NCBI RefSeq assembly: GCF_900115345.1
Contig: NZ_FOWC01000009.1
Location: forward strand, 186,001-250,000
DNA from: Amycolatopsis rubida
GTDB taxonomy: Bacteria > Actinomycetota > Actinomycetes > Mycobacteriales > Pseudonocardiaceae
Direction: 5' to 3'
DNA: 64,000 nucleotides
Program-made: the position numbers and the translations under genes
Shown: piece after piece, positions 44,823 through 54,169 of the stretch
Position numbering within the stretch: position 1 is the first letter of the stretch
Layout: every line of letters begins with the position of its first letter
The notes under the pieces: model-generated
Databases searched by the model: none
What the model was told of the DNA's origin: nothing
Seen by the model: the letters and a program-made list of their open reading frames with translations, nothing else

Positions 44823-45623
44823 TCAGGGCTCTGTGCGGTCGTGCAGCGGGATGGGCAGGCGGTGACCGATCAGCTCGCGCCAGCGGGAATCGCTGGTGTG
44901 GATGTGAGCACCGGAGGCCATGAACCACGTGCCGGGCGGGGCATCGGCCGGGCGCGCGACGTATCGGCCGTACTGGAAAAGCAGGTAGACGCCCGGCGCG
45001 TCGTTCGAGGGTTCGAAAATCCGGGCGAACGCGGGCAGCGTCCGCTCCTTCCCGACGCCGAGGATGGTCACGTAGCGGACGCGGGAGGACAGACCGTTGT
45101 TCGGGCAGTGGATCGGGCCAGTCAGGATCTCCGCGCGGAGTCCCTTCCGGACGACCGGGACCTCGATGACGCCGTCTCCGAGTTCGGGGATCTGGTCGAG
45201 TTCCGTGATGCCCCAGGGTGTCTCGGTGTACGCCGCGAGAAGCCGGTAGGCGGGGACGTAGTCGGCGCCATGGCACACAGTGGCTTTGGCCTCGGCGGGC
45301 AGCCGGGTTAGCACCGTCTCGCGTAGGCGGTTCGTCCAGGCTTGCGCCTCGCTTGTATGCCAGCCGATCGTGCCGCTGGCCTGGTACTCGTAGCACTCCA
45401 GCAGGCACAGCACCGCGATCGGATGTAGCGCGCGGTCGGTCACCGTCGCGACGTAGTCCGGCGGCTCTCCGTCTTCCTGCTCGACGTAGCGGCGGGGTCG
45501 GTGCTGCTGAAGCAGCATCTGGCCGACCGGGGCGAGGTCGTCGAAGACGCCGATCAGGCCGAATTGCAGGCCGGCGTTGACGAGTCCGTCGATGTGCGCT
45601 GGGTGCAGGTCGAACCGAGACAT
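44823..45623 (-). CDS. Unrecognised soluble protein
   Basis: The 266-residue protein has no motif that I can assign. It starts SRFDLHPAHIDGLVNAGLQFGLIG and has a central helical part and a C-terminal segment with several Trp residues (GTWFMASGAHIHTSDSRW). It lies between dprA and the first PP-loop gene in the minus-strand train. Codon use matches the backbone. Confidence 0.75.
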   Translation of the reverse strand: MSRFDLHPAHIDGLVNAGLQFGLIGVFDDLAPVGQMLLQQHRPRRYVEQEDGEPPDYVATVTDRALHPIAVLCLLECYEYQASGTIGWHTSEAQAWTNRLRETVLTRLPAEAKATVCHGADYVPAYRLLAAYTETPWGITELDQIPELGDGVIEVPVVRKGLRAEILTGPIHCPNNGLSSRVRYVTILGVGKERTLPAFARIFEPSNDAPGVYLLFQYGRYVARPADAPPGTWFMASGAHIHTSDSRWRELIGHRLPIPLHDRTEP

Positions 45624-45664
45624 AACGGTATCCCTTCAAGAGATCGGAAATTTCGGTGAGCGGT

Positions 45665-46972
45665 TCAGGCCGCGTTGCTACGGCCTTGGCCCTCGACGAG
45701 GGTTTGCTGTACGACGGCGATGGCCGTGTCGACGCGGCGTTCCAGCCGGGCCAGTGCCTCGTCGGTGTGGTCGGCCCAGGCGTCGGCGAAGCTGTCGAGC
45801 TCCTTGTCCAGCGCCTGGGCGGGAGCGACCGCGTAGAACTCCTCCTGGGTCGGATAAGTCCCGTCGGAGCGTCTGCGAAGCCACAGCCGGCGGTGGGTAT
45901 CTCGATCGCCATCGCGGGCCGGTGCTCCGGCGATCTCCTCGTTCTTCGTCAGCGGGACGTCGACGAGCCGGCTGAGTTCTGTCAGCGCGGTGTGGACGGT
46001 GCGGTGTCCACCGAGCAGGACGCTGTCCACGGACCGGGCCGCGTTGGCCGGCGCGTAGTAGAGCCGGCGTACGCGGTAGATGGCCCACGGCATCGTCTTC
46101 ATGCGGGCGACGGCGAGGGTGATGGGCTCGGTCACCTGGTCACGGTGCAGTCGCGTGATCAGTGACTTACCGGGCCCGAACAGGCCCGATCGAGGGTTGA
46201 GCGCCAGACAGACGTACTCGTCGATGATGTGCTGTGCTGCTTCGGTTGGGAGCGCGGCAAACCGTGCGAGTTGCTCGGGCCAGCCGGATTTGTTGCCAGC
46301 GTAGGGACAGTGTCGGCAGCAGCTTTTCGGCCACGCCACGCCGAGTTTGCGATACAGGTAGTCGAGGCAGTCCTGTCGGCTCCATCCCCATTCGTGGAGC
46401 GGGTACGTTGGGATGCGTTGTCCGCCCATGGAATACGCGGAATCGCGCGTGATCCTGGTTCCCTCGTGGACGTTGAACCCGATGGCGTGAATGTAGGTCC
46501 TGTCACCGAACTCGTTGGCCCGCCACGCATCCTGCGGTGCGCCTTTCGCTTTTTGGCTACACTTCCGAACTCCGCCGAGCTGCGGCATGGTGCCGGTGAC
46601 GCGGTTCTCGCGGGACAGCTTGTACACCCCGTCGAGGTGCAGCCGGTACGGTTGTCGGGTGTCCTGGAGTACGGCGACGCCGTCCTTTCTGGTCGGGCCG
46701 TTGCGGGCGACTTCAACCAGGCGGATGTCGTGCTTGCGGAGCAAGGGAAGAACGTAGTGCTGGACCAGTCTTCCGGTGGTGCTCCACTCGTCTCCGGTCT
46801 GGGCGATGACGACGACCAGGTTCGAGAAGTCGGGCGCGATCGTCTCAGGTCGAGCGGACGGATCGGTGAGCATGCGGAGGATTCCTGCTGTTGATTCCGC
46901 GCCCATCCCGTACGACCAAACGTAGGGCATTAGGTCGAGGGGTTCGGCAGTTGTTCGTGTCCTCCTTTGCAT
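45665..46972 (-). CDS. PP-loop ATPase related to PAPS reductase, first copy
   Basis: The 435-residue protein has an alpha-hydrolase-type nucleotide site, VWSYGMGAESTAGIL at about 18-32, then VVVIAQTGDEWSTTG. A Cys-rich motif (SCCRHCPYAG) lies near residue 240 and KCSQKAKG near 175, positions where the PAPS-reductase family keeps metal or sulfur ligands. The start at 46972 follows GGAGGAC. Chemistry is unknown; family members take part in sulfur transfer and in DNA or RNA modification. Confidence 0.8.
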   Translation of the reverse strand: MQRRTRTTAEPLDLMPYVWSYGMGAESTAGILRMLTDPSARPETIAPDFSNLVVVIAQTGDEWSTTGRLVQHYVLPLLRKHDIRLVEVARNGPTRKDGVAVLQDTRQPYRLHLDGVYKLSRENRVTGTMPQLGGVRKCSQKAKGAPQDAWRANEFGDRTYIHAIGFNVHEGTRITRDSAYSMGGQRIPTYPLHEWGWSRQDCLDYLYRKLGVAWPKSCCRHCPYAGNKSGWPEQLARFAALPTEAAQHIIDEYVCLALNPRSGLFGPGKSLITRLHRDQVTEPITLAVARMKTMPWAIYRVRRLYYAPANAARSVDSVLLGGHRTVHTALTELSRLVDVPLTKNEEIAGAPARDGDRDTHRRLWLRRRSDGTYPTQEEFYAVAPAQALDKELDSFADAWADHTDEALARLERRVDTAIAVVQQTLVEGQGRSNAA

Positions 46973-47031
46973 GTTGTCCTCCGTGTGGATGTCGTTGCCG
47001 GACAGGCGATCTGTGTGGGTCGTCTGCGGGG

Positions 47032-47559
47032 TTAGAAGATGTTCGGCAGGCGCCAGGTGATGGGCCGGATACGCAGGGGCCGCGTGCCGGCGTAGGAGGC
47101 GGCGAGGTTGCCGTGGTCGGTGATGACCCGATAGCCGGCGAGCCACACGGCGAACCACGGTTCGGCAGCAGCGCCTTGGCGGGCCGCCGCGTCGGGCGCT
47201 GACAGCATGTTCGTGTCCAGCCGCGGCAGGGACGAGCGATAGTGCTCCAGTCGTCCGCCGATCATCGGGCAGGACTCGCTGGTGTACGCGGCGCACCACG
47301 GGTGTAGCGCTGGCTCGCTCGTGCACTGCCGTGGTAGGTCGGACAGTCGCATCATCAGCACGGCGCGGTGCTCCAGTGGCAGGCCACATACTCCGCACCA
47401 CCGGTTGAGCAAGGCGCGGCCCATTCGTTCGCGGTCGACCGAGCCGAACAGGTATCGACCGTCGGTCGTGCGGGGCGTGACCCAGGGCACGACGAGACCG
47501 CCCACGGTCGGGAGGTGCTGTAGCGACAACGGGATCGGGGGCACGGTGACGTCGTTCAT
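47032..47559 (-). CDS. Cys-rich unrecognised protein between two PP-loop genes
   Basis: The 175-residue protein has CGVCG at about residue 55 and further Cys residues in CTSEPALHPWCAAYTSESCP, suggesting a zinc or iron-sulfur site. Similar small proteins occur on streptomycete elements without known role. The ATG at 47559 follows GAAAGGATC. It lies between two PP-loop ATPases, so a joint function is possible. Confidence 0.7.
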   Translation of the reverse strand: MNDVTVPPIPLSLQHLPTVGGLVVPWVTPRTTDGRYLFGSVDRERMGRALLNRWCGVCGLPLEHRAVLMMRLSDLPRQCTSEPALHPWCAAYTSESCPMIGGRLEHYRSSLPRLDTNMLSAPDAAARQGAAAEPWFAVWLAGYRVITDHGNLAASYAGTRPLRIRPITWRLPNIF

Positions 47560-47684
47560 GATCCTTTCTCCTGTCTCCATGGGGTTATGGCATCGCGCAC
47601 GCACGCGAAGGCCCGTGCGCGACGCTGAAAGTGGGTGAATGACGGCCAGGCGACTAGCCCGCGTCGGACTCGACTGCCGGCCTG

Positions 47685-48935
47685 TCAGGCTGCGCGTGAC
47701 GTCGTGTCACGTGCGCGCTTGTTGGTGTGGCTGCCGATACGGAGTTCGAGCCGCACGGTCTGGTTGTGGCAGCGGTACAAGGCGCGCGGGTCGAGCCAGT
47801 CGGTGTCCCGGCCGTCGTCCGGCACGAGGCCGATGGCGGTGCGTACGCCGAAATCATCATCAGCGTCGGTGAACAACGTGCCGGCGCCGAGCGTGATCTC
47901 CTCACCGACCGAGGGCGTGACGGGTGCGAGGGACCGCGCGATGTCGCCACAGTGGCCGGAGTGGCGGGTCTCGACCACGATCGCGACGAGTCGTCCCGGT
48001 TGTCCGACGGGTGCGTTGTCGAACGAGACGTAGTCCTCGGCGTCCGGGCCGGTGAGCAGGAAGACGGTGCCGTAACGGTCGGACTGGCGCTCGAACCTCG
48101 GCCACCATAGTCGGCCCTGGCCGAGGTCGATCGTGGCTGTTTCCTCGGTGCATTCCGCGGTTGCGTCTTGCTCGGCGGCGGGGATGATGTCGGCCATGGA
48201 CAGGTCGTTGCGGAACCGGTGCCCGATCTCGGCTTCCAAGTCGGCGTACTCGGCAGCCAGTTCCGGGCGTAGTTGCGCGGCGCGAACGAGATCCGCGCGG
48301 CTGGCAAGTACGCAGAGGGAGCACGACAGCCGGGTCATGCCCTGGTCGTAGGCCGGGTGGTACGGCACGCCGGACGCATGGATGCGTTGCCATACCTGGG
48401 TTTCGGTCCAGTCGTGAATCGGAAGCCAGGTGTCGACGGTGCGCCGGCCGCTGCTGGCGGCCTCGTCACGGCTCAGGCGAGCCTTCTTCAGCCGTGCCCG
48501 CGATTCCTCAGCGCGCAGGCCCATGCAGTTCAGCACGCGGGCCGGACGGCCCAGATCACCGAGCTCGGCGACCAGTTGCGTGATGAGTTTCCTTGCAGGA
48601 CCTCGCTTCTGATCCGAAGTGCAGTAGCGAGCCGAGGCCGAAGGCCAACGCCCGCGGCGGCGAACCTGGTCGAGGAGCAGCCCTTGCTCGCGGTGGCGTT
48701 GTTCGTAGCGCACCCCGTAGTGCCCAGCCTGGGCACGGGCGAGTTCACTGGTACCGGGCCACTCGACGTGTCCGAGCGCGCAGTGCAAGACCGTGATGCG
48801 ATCGAGAACTCCCGCGGCCTCGGCGAGGACACAGACCTCATCGAGCATTGCTTGCGAGTCCTTGCCGCCGCTGCTGTTGACGAGGATGACGTCATAGGCG
48901 GCGAGGTCCGGCATTTCGGTGGTTGACGCGTGCAT
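47685..48935 (-). CDS. PP-loop ATPase of PAPS-reductase family with extra C-terminal domain
   Basis: The 416-residue protein has the PP-loop SSGGKDSQAML at 21-31, GHVEWPGT, ARYCTSDQKRGPARKLI and WTETQVWQRIHASGVPYHPAYDQG with a nearby SCSLCVLA Cys pair, all PAPS-reductase features. From about residue 240 an unrelated domain follows, ending LDPRALYRCHNQTVRLELR, which looks like a free-standing element protein fused on. The start follows GAAGAGGTGACTC. Substrate unknown. Confidence 0.85.
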   Translation of the reverse strand: MHASTTEMPDLAAYDVILVNSSGGKDSQAMLDEVCVLAEAAGVLDRITVLHCALGHVEWPGTSELARAQAGHYGVRYEQRHREQGLLLDQVRRRGRWPSASARYCTSDQKRGPARKLITQLVAELGDLGRPARVLNCMGLRAEESRARLKKARLSRDEAASSGRRTVDTWLPIHDWTETQVWQRIHASGVPYHPAYDQGMTRLSCSLCVLASRADLVRAAQLRPELAAEYADLEAEIGHRFRNDLSMADIIPAAEQDATAECTEETATIDLGQGRLWWPRFERQSDRYGTVFLLTGPDAEDYVSFDNAPVGQPGRLVAIVVETRHSGHCGDIARSLAPVTPSVGEEITLGAGTLFTDADDDFGVRTAIGLVPDDGRDTDWLDPRALYRCHNQTVRLELRIGSHTNKRARDTTSRAA

Positions 48936-49051
48936 GAGTCACCTCTTCATTAACGTGACGCGATTTGATGTCCTGAGTGGACGAACAATGGAGCTGTCCG
49001 GCGGTGCGCGAATGGCGCGAGCGCGGGGTCGACGCTCGCGCGATCGGTTTG

Positions 49052-49318
49052 TCAGCCCTCGAACGTGACGTCGCCCTGGACGCAGATGCGCAGTGGAACC
49101 GTGCTGTCCTTGTCGCTGCGCAGCAGCCACGACTCGGTGTCGTCGAGATCGATCGAAACTCGGAACTGCCGGCTGGCCGGATCGACGTAGAGCGCGACGT
49201 GGACTCCGGCGACGGTGATCGTCGGCCGTTCGTCCTCGTTCGTCATCGGCTCGAAGATGGCGGCACGGTTGGCCGTATCGGCGACGACAGACAGATCGGT
49301 GTTGGCGGCGCTGTTCAT
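49052..49318 (-). CDS. Small unrecognised protein
   Basis: An 88-residue protein, mainly strand-forming (PTITVAGVHVALYVDPASRQ), with no known motif. The ATG at 49318 follows GAGGAGATCATC, and an in-frame upstream start is less likely. It is the first of a run of small minus-strand genes typical of actinobacterial elements. Confidence 0.65.
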   Translation of the reverse strand: MNSAANTDLSVVADTANRAAIFEPMTNEDERPTITVAGVHVALYVDPASRQFRVSIDLDDTESWLLRSDKDSTVPLRICVQGDVTFEG

Positions 49319-49437
49319 GATGATCTCCTCGGAAGGCGTGCAGCCCCTCATCGCCGGCCCGCGCGGACGCGGGCCGGTGTGGCGTGGATGCGGGTAGGTG
49401 GTCCGACCGCGTGGCCGGGGAACCGCGGTACCTGGTG

Positions 49438-49869
49438 CTAGCGGGCGGCGTCTGGCCCGCGCTCCGCCGCGGTGATGTCGCGGTGGTCCGTGCTGCGGTA
49501 GCTGGTGTCACGGTCGCTCGTGGGCGTCCAGCCCAGCGCGGCCAGCAGCGGCCGGACACCGGCCCACCACCCACCAGGAAACCGCCGGAAGAGCCATTCC
49601 TCGGCGGTGTAACGGTCTAGGTCGGCAGCGGGCCGCGGGATCACGATCGAGGTGGGACTCAAGCTGAACAGGTCGATCGTGATCACGAGAGCGCGGAAGG
49701 TGCCGCCAGACGCGGGACCGATCATGCTGGCGCTGGGTGCTGCGTTGATCAGCGTGGCGTGGTACCGGGTGGCGTCACCGGGGGCCCACCACGCCCAGCG
49801 CGGGCGTTCCGTGGGGACGTCGATCTCGGCGATGAGTTGCCGGGCATCGTGAATGTCGTAGGTAGTCAT
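49438..49869 (-). CDS. Unrecognised protein, Trp-rich
   Basis: A 143-residue acidic protein with RPRWAWWAPGD and FRRFPGGWWAG. No family recognised. GGAGCTCGAACC precedes the ATG. Same orientation and composition as its neighbours. Confidence 0.65.
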   Translation of the reverse strand: MTTYDIHDARQLIAEIDVPTERPRWAWWAPGDATRYHATLINAAPSASMIGPASGGTFRALVITIDLFSLSPTSIVIPRPAADLDRYTAEEWLFRRFPGGWWAGVRPLLAALGWTPTSDRDTSYRSTDHRDITAAERGPDAAR

Positions 49870-49984
49870 GGCGGTTCGAGCTCCTTCGGATGTGTATCAG
49901 CCCATGCAGCGCGATGCCCGCTCCGTGGCGAGTTGGTGCTGGGGAGGGCACCGCGCTGAGGTGCGTAGCTGGTTGCCGGAGTGG

Positions 49985-50368
49985 TCAGAAGTGGCGGTGT
50001 CGCCGGATGGAATGCTCGACAGCGATGGTGATCGTGTCGCCGTTGGTCTGCACGCTCGCGTCCTGGTAGAGCGGCCAGGACCAGACGCAGTCGCGCCCGT
50101 CGCAGTAGATGCGGACGTGCCCGTCGTCGTTTTCCTGGAGTACCAAGGGAAGTCGGTGCCGCTCGGGCTCCGGGCGGCGGGGCGCGTTGCCCGGCAGGGT
50201 AAGGCGTGAGCCGTCGTGAAATCCCACGTCGACCCCGCGCTCGGCGAGATGCTGCACGACGTGGCTGACCAGGTCTTGCGCGTTGACCTTGCCGACGGCC
50301 GAGCCGGGCCGAGCGGGATTTTCGAGGTAGTTGTGCACCAGGTCTTCCAGCGTTTCGACCAGAAGCAT
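49985..50368 (-). CDS. Small unrecognised protein
   Basis: A 127-residue protein with an acidic helical N-terminus (LLVETLEDLVHNYLEN) and a strand-rich C-terminus ending in IRRHRHF. GAAAGGATTCACCG precedes the ATG. No function can be assigned. Confidence 0.65.
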   Translation of the reverse strand: MLLVETLEDLVHNYLENPARPGSAVGKVNAQDLVSHVVQHLAERGVDVGFHDGSRLTLPGNAPRRPEPERHRLPLVLQENDDGHVRIYCDGRDCVWSWPLYQDASVQTNGDTITIAVEHSIRRHRHF

Positions 50369-50410
50369 CGGTGAATCCTTTCGCGAGAACGGGTTGCCTG
50401 CCGGGAGCGA

Positions 50411-51226
50411 TTAGCCCCAGTTGCGGTGTTCGCGGTTCCACTTGGCTTCGACCTTGGGCGCCAGTTCGGCGCGCAGGTCGTCCTCGGTCCGGCCGTGTTT
50501 GGCGGCGAGCGCGGCCAGGATGAGCTGCGCATCCTCGTGGTACTCGGCGATGGTGTCGCGGTGGAACGCGAGGTTGCGCTTGGTCAGGAGCCGGGCGTAG
50601 GACAGCGCGTCGATGTAGGAGCGCCGCGCGGTGAACTCGGTGTCGATCTGCCCGTATTGCTTGGTGCGTAAGGGTGTTCCGTCAGGTGCGGTGATCGCTT
50701 TGGCGGCTTTGGCTTTCGCGCGTTCGGCCTTCTCCGCTTCCCGCGCGAGTTGCTCGGGGGTCTTGATCCGGCTGGGCCGGTTGCGGACCTCGACCGGCGC
50801 GCTGGGGTAGCACTCGGTGCACGCGGCCTTGCCGGCCTGCTCGACGATCTCGGTCTCGTCGTGCCCGGAGAACTGGGTGAGCCAGGCGAACCGCGTGGAC
50901 GGGAAGCACGTTCGGCACAGCATGGTGCGGTGGACGTGGCCTCCGGTGTTGAGGACCAGCCAGGCGCGGGTCCAGCCGCCCCGGCGTTCGAACTCCGCAT
51001 CGAGGGGGCGCGCGGCGGCCTCGCACTCGGCGATCGTCTGGCGGGCCTGTTCGATCCGGGGCTGCAACTCGGTCGCGTACTCGGCCATGCCGTCGTTCAC
51101 CAGACGGCGGACGCGGGCGGTGAGCCCGTTGACGGTGTCGGTGGCCTTGGCATGCTCGATACCGAGCCGGGCGAGCTCTTCGTCGATCTCGGACGGGGTT
51201 GCGGTCGTGGGGTCGTCGATAGGCAT
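50411..51226 (-). CDS. Coiled-coil protein with two Cys pairs
   Basis: The 271-residue protein has an N-terminal coiled coil (about 12-80), a putative metal site formed by CRTC (near 110) and CTEC (near 142), and a Lys/Ala-rich helix. No family recognised. It overlaps no neighbour but follows within 6 bases of the upstream gene's stop, suggesting co-expression. Confidence 0.7.
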   Translation of the reverse strand: MPIDDPTTATPSEIDEELARLGIEHAKATDTVNGLTARVRRLVNDGMAEYATELQPRIEQARQTIAECEAAARPLDAEFERRGGWTRAWLVLNTGGHVHRTMLCRTCFPSTRFAWLTQFSGHDETEIVEQAGKAACTECYPSAPVEVRNRPSRIKTPEQLAREAEKAERAKAKAAKAITAPDGTPLRTKQYGQIDTEFTARRSYIDALSYARLLTKRNLAFHRDTIAEYHEDAQLILAALAAKHGRTEDDLRAELAPKVEAKWNREHRNWG

Positions 51227-51232
51227 GGTGGT

Positions 51233-51790
51233 TCACCTCGGAACGGGTTCGGGCCAGGCCGTGTCGGCCAGGCGGGGGCGTGGGAAGGCGTCGCCGGTGC
51301 GCCAGGCGCGGATGGCGGGGGCGAGTTCGCTGGTGACGGCGCGGTCGAGGTCGCGGATGTCGATCGCGGTCCGGCCGGTGCGGCGGGCGTCGGCCCACAG
51401 GTCGAGGACCTTGGTGAGGCTGTCGGCCAGCAGCGCGGTCAGCGCGGTGGGCGGGTAGTCCTCGGCGACCGCGGCCAGCAGCCCGGCCATCTCGGTCAAC
51501 GGCAAGCCGGGGGTGGTGTAGTGGTCGAGCTGGCGGACCGGCAGCGTGACCACGTTCTCGGGTCCGGGCTCGGCGCCGGCCAGGGTGACCGCGCCGAGCT
51601 GGACGTCGGCGCCGAGTTGGAAGACGTAGACCCAGAGGCCCATGCAGGTGGTCGCGCGGGTGAGCGACTGGCGCGGAAGGTGGCGGGCCCGTGCCACGTC
51701 GAGCGCCTTGGCGCGGTTGGCGGGCACGGTGAGCACGTCGTCCAGGTGGGCCCGTGACAGGTCGAGGCGGTCGTAGAACTTCACGAACAC
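51233..51790 (-). CDS. Unrecognised soluble protein
   Basis: The 185-residue protein starts FVKFYDRLDLSRAHLDDVLTVP; the rest alternates short strands and helices with no motif. AAAGGGGAGTCC precedes the start. Same train and codon use as its neighbours. Confidence 0.65.
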   Translation of the reverse strand: MFVKFYDRLDLSRAHLDDVLTVPANRAKALDVARARHLPRQSLTRATTCMGLWVYVFQLGADVQLGAVTLAGAEPGPENVVTLPVRQLDHYTTPGLPLTEMAGLLAAVAEDYPPTALTALLADSLTKVLDLWADARRTGRTAIDIRDLDRAVTSELAPAIRAWRTGDAFPRPRLADTAWPEPVPR

Positions 51791-51823
51791 GAGGGACTCC
51801 CCTTTCGGTGTGGTGGAGCGGGT

Positions 51824-52411
51824 TCAGGCGCGGGTATGGGCGAGTGCGCGGGGTGGCAGAGCGGTGGTGGTCCAGCCGTAGAGGTCGAAGACCTGGCGGG
51901 CGTGGGAGCGGCAGTAGAGGTCGAAGGCGCCGCCCTGGCCGGCGTGGGTGGCGCGGCGGTGGCAGTAGCGCGGGGGTCGGCCGTCGCCGAACTCGGTTTG
52001 CCAGGTGCACGCGCGCAACCGGTGGACGCGGATGACGAGGCCAGGGCCGCCGTTGATGCCGGCCCAGCGGCCTCCGTCGACGTCGGTGGCGTGCCAGACG
52101 TAGCGGGTCCACATCCCGCCGGACGGGGTGTAAGTGCGCCGGCCGACCTGGTGGACGTCGTGGGGGTCGATCGTGGCCAGGTGCCCGCCGGGCCAGGTGG
52201 TCAGCGCGCGACCGGCCGAGGACACGTAGGCGACGAACGTGTTCGCGCGGGTCATCGCGTGGCGTTCGCGTTCGTCCGAGCACGGGTAGCAGCTCGTGGC
52301 GCCGGTGGTGGGGTCGATCGCGCGGCCGGTGCCGATCCCGCTGGGGTCCGGGGTGGGCGGGTGGCCGCAGTCGAGGATGTCCGCCACGGGGGCGGTGAAG
52401 GAGGTGGTCAT
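51824..52411 (-). CDS. Cys/His-rich unrecognised protein
   Basis: The 195-residue protein has CGH near residue 14, SCYPCSD near 40, RACTW, YCHRRATHAG and YCRSHARQ, so one or two zinc sites are likely. Such small zinc proteins are frequent in actinobacterial mobile elements. No function can be assigned. Confidence 0.65.
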   Translation of the reverse strand: MTTSFTAPVADILDCGHPPTPDPSGIGTGRAIDPTTGATSCYPCSDERERHAMTRANTFVAYVSSAGRALTTWPGGHLATIDPHDVHQVGRRTYTPSGGMWTRYVWHATDVDGGRWAGINGGPGLVIRVHRLRACTWQTEFGDGRPPRYCHRRATHAGQGGAFDLYCRSHARQVFDLYGWTTTALPPRALAHTRA

Positions 52412-52507
52412 GGCGGCATCGGTCCCTTCAGGCCGGTGACGAGCGGAATCGGGAATGCGTAGGCCGGCCGTTCGGCCACCGGAGGCGGCTCGAACGGCCG
52501 GAGGTGA

Positions 52508-53092
52508 TCAAGTGAGGTGTCCGAAGGTGTCCAGCAGCCGGGCGAACTCGGCCACCCGGTCGTGCGGGACGCGGACCGTGAACACCGAGTCGGACGCGCC
52601 CGAGCGCACGCAGACGCGTCCGTGGACGCCTGCGTCGACCGTGCCGAAGTGGAAGTCGGTGGCCTGGTCTCGGCGCTGCACGCCCAGGCGGGCCGCGACG
52701 GTCACGGCGAGTTGCTCGCGAGCGGCGGCGATGCCGTCGCTGGCGTGCTTCTCGTCCCGGGCCGCGTGCAGCGCGGCCTCGTAGTTCGGCAGCAGCCGGC
52801 GCCGGATCTCGTGGGCGATCATGTCGGGCGGTTTGCCCTGGTCGACGGTGATCTTGTGGTCCTGCTTGTGGTCCTGCGGGACGTGGTTGCGCAGGAAGCC
52901 GAGGTGACCGGTGATGATCAATCGGCCCTGGTCGGTCTTGCGGCCGGTGGTGGTGCCGTCGATCAGGTCGAGGACCTGATCGTTCGGTCCGGCGAGGTGT
53001 GCTTCCGAGCCGTCGTCGGCCTTGCCGGTGTAGGCGCGCCACCCGGTTCCGAGGTGCTCGGCGACGGTGTGCGCGAGGTCGAGGGTGGTCAT
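52508..53092 (-). CDS. Unrecognised protein
   Basis: The 194-residue protein has an N-terminal mixed domain (TLDLAHTVAEHLGTGWRAY), a helical middle (PDMIAHEIRRRLLPNYEAAL) and a strand-rich end. GGGAGAACTCC precedes the ATG. No known motif. Confidence 0.65.
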   Translation of the reverse strand: MTTLDLAHTVAEHLGTGWRAYTGKADDGSEAHLAGPNDQVLDLIDGTTTGRKTDQGRLIITGHLGFLRNHVPQDHKQDHKITVDQGKPPDMIAHEIRRRLLPNYEAALHAARDEKHASDGIAAAREQLAVTVAARLGVQRRDQATDFHFGTVDAGVHGRVCVRSGASDSVFTVRVPHDRVAEFARLLDTFGHLT

Positions 53093-53232
53093 GGAGTTCT
53101 CCCGTGGGTCGGCGGCCAGCCCGAGACGCGCCGGCCGAACTGGTGGTGAGGTACGGCGGCAACCGGCGCACGACGGGGCGCCGGCCGACCGTCAACGGGG
53201 ACGGCCGACCGGCGGGAAAGGAGAGACGGAGG

Positions 53233-54108
53233 TCAGCGGCAGTGGCCGGTGATCTGGACCAGGTGGGCCATGTCGACCACGGGCCCGGCCCAGTAGCGGA
53301 CGTGGGCCGGTTCGTTGCCGATTCCCCAGACGGAGAGCCGGAAATCGGGGTCGCTTGGGCAGGCCCACACGGAGCGCTGACCGGGCCCGTTGGGCGCGGG
53401 GGCGCCGTGTTCGTCGCATCGGTCATCGACGACCAGGCCCCCACCCCAGGACGACCGCAGGTGCGCGAACACCCGGACGTACGAGGCGTCGAATGGCGCG
53501 GTGTGCGCTTCCTGTCGGGTCGCTGCCCATTCGGCCAGTGCGTCCGCGGACAACGGCCGGCGGGAGGTGATCACGGCGCGCACGGCGTCGGCGTCGGTGA
53601 GCCGGCCGTGGTCGCTGCTGTCCGCGTAGGCCAGTGCGCACGGCCCGGTGAACCACAACGTGATCCACTGCGGGCCGCGATGCCAGCCGCGCGCATAGCC
53701 GCGCCGGTCGCCCAACTCGGTGATCGGGATCGGCGGCAACACGCCGTCCAGGCCCCGGTCCGGTCGGGGCGTCCACCCGTGTGCGCGGAGGTCGTCGTCC
53801 ACGATCGGGTAGATCATGTCTGTGGTCCGGGCGCCGGAGTAGCCGCGTGCCGCGCGGCTCAACGTGTCCGCCAAGCCGTTCATGCGGCCGGTGACGTTGC
53901 GCAGGCCCTGCACCGGCATGGGGTGCGAGCTCAGTGCGTCGTCGTGCAGGTCGGCGACCTGGCAGCGGAGTTCCTCCGCGAGCCTGGCGAGGCTGGTGAG
54001 GCTGGCGGCCTGCACGCGGTTCACCGTCTCCAGAGACTCGGCCCGTGCGCGTTCCCGGTCGAGTTCCGCGCGCAGTGTGTCCAGTGTGGTCGGGTGGTCG
54101 CTGGTCAT
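53233..54108 (-). CDS. Unrecognised protein with N-terminal coiled coil
   Basis: The 291-residue protein has a coiled coil at about 8-50 (LRAELDRERARAESLETVN), then a folded domain with ARGWHRGPQWITLWFTGPC and VRVFAHLRSSWGGGLVVDDRC in part. The start at 54108 is chosen so that the coiled coil begins the protein; the upstream extension lacks support. Confidence 0.65.
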   Translation of the reverse strand: MTSDHPTTLDTLRAELDRERARAESLETVNRVQAASLTSLARLAEELRCQVADLHDDALSSHPMPVQGLRNVTGRMNGLADTLSRAARGYSGARTTDMIYPIVDDDLRAHGWTPRPDRGLDGVLPPIPITELGDRRGYARGWHRGPQWITLWFTGPCALAYADSSDHGRLTDADAVRAVITSRRPLSADALAEWAATRQEAHTAPFDASYVRVFAHLRSSWGGGLVVDDRCDEHGAPAPNGPGQRSVWACPSDPDFRLSVWGIGNEPAHVRYWAGPVVDMAHLVQITGHCR

Positions 54109-54169
54109 TGTGGGTGCTCGCTTTCGTCGGTCGAATTGCGTGAATGTGCGAAGGTGATGGGAAAGGGGG

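Noticed and set aside
45665..48935. Dnd phosphorothioation system
   Set aside because: Only PAPS-reductase-like proteins are seen; no DndA, DndB, DndD or DndE-like gene is present.
50682..52283. 533-codon minus-strand frame
   Set aside because: It runs out of frame across three plausible same-strand genes with ribosome-binding sites and is almost only Arg, Pro and His.
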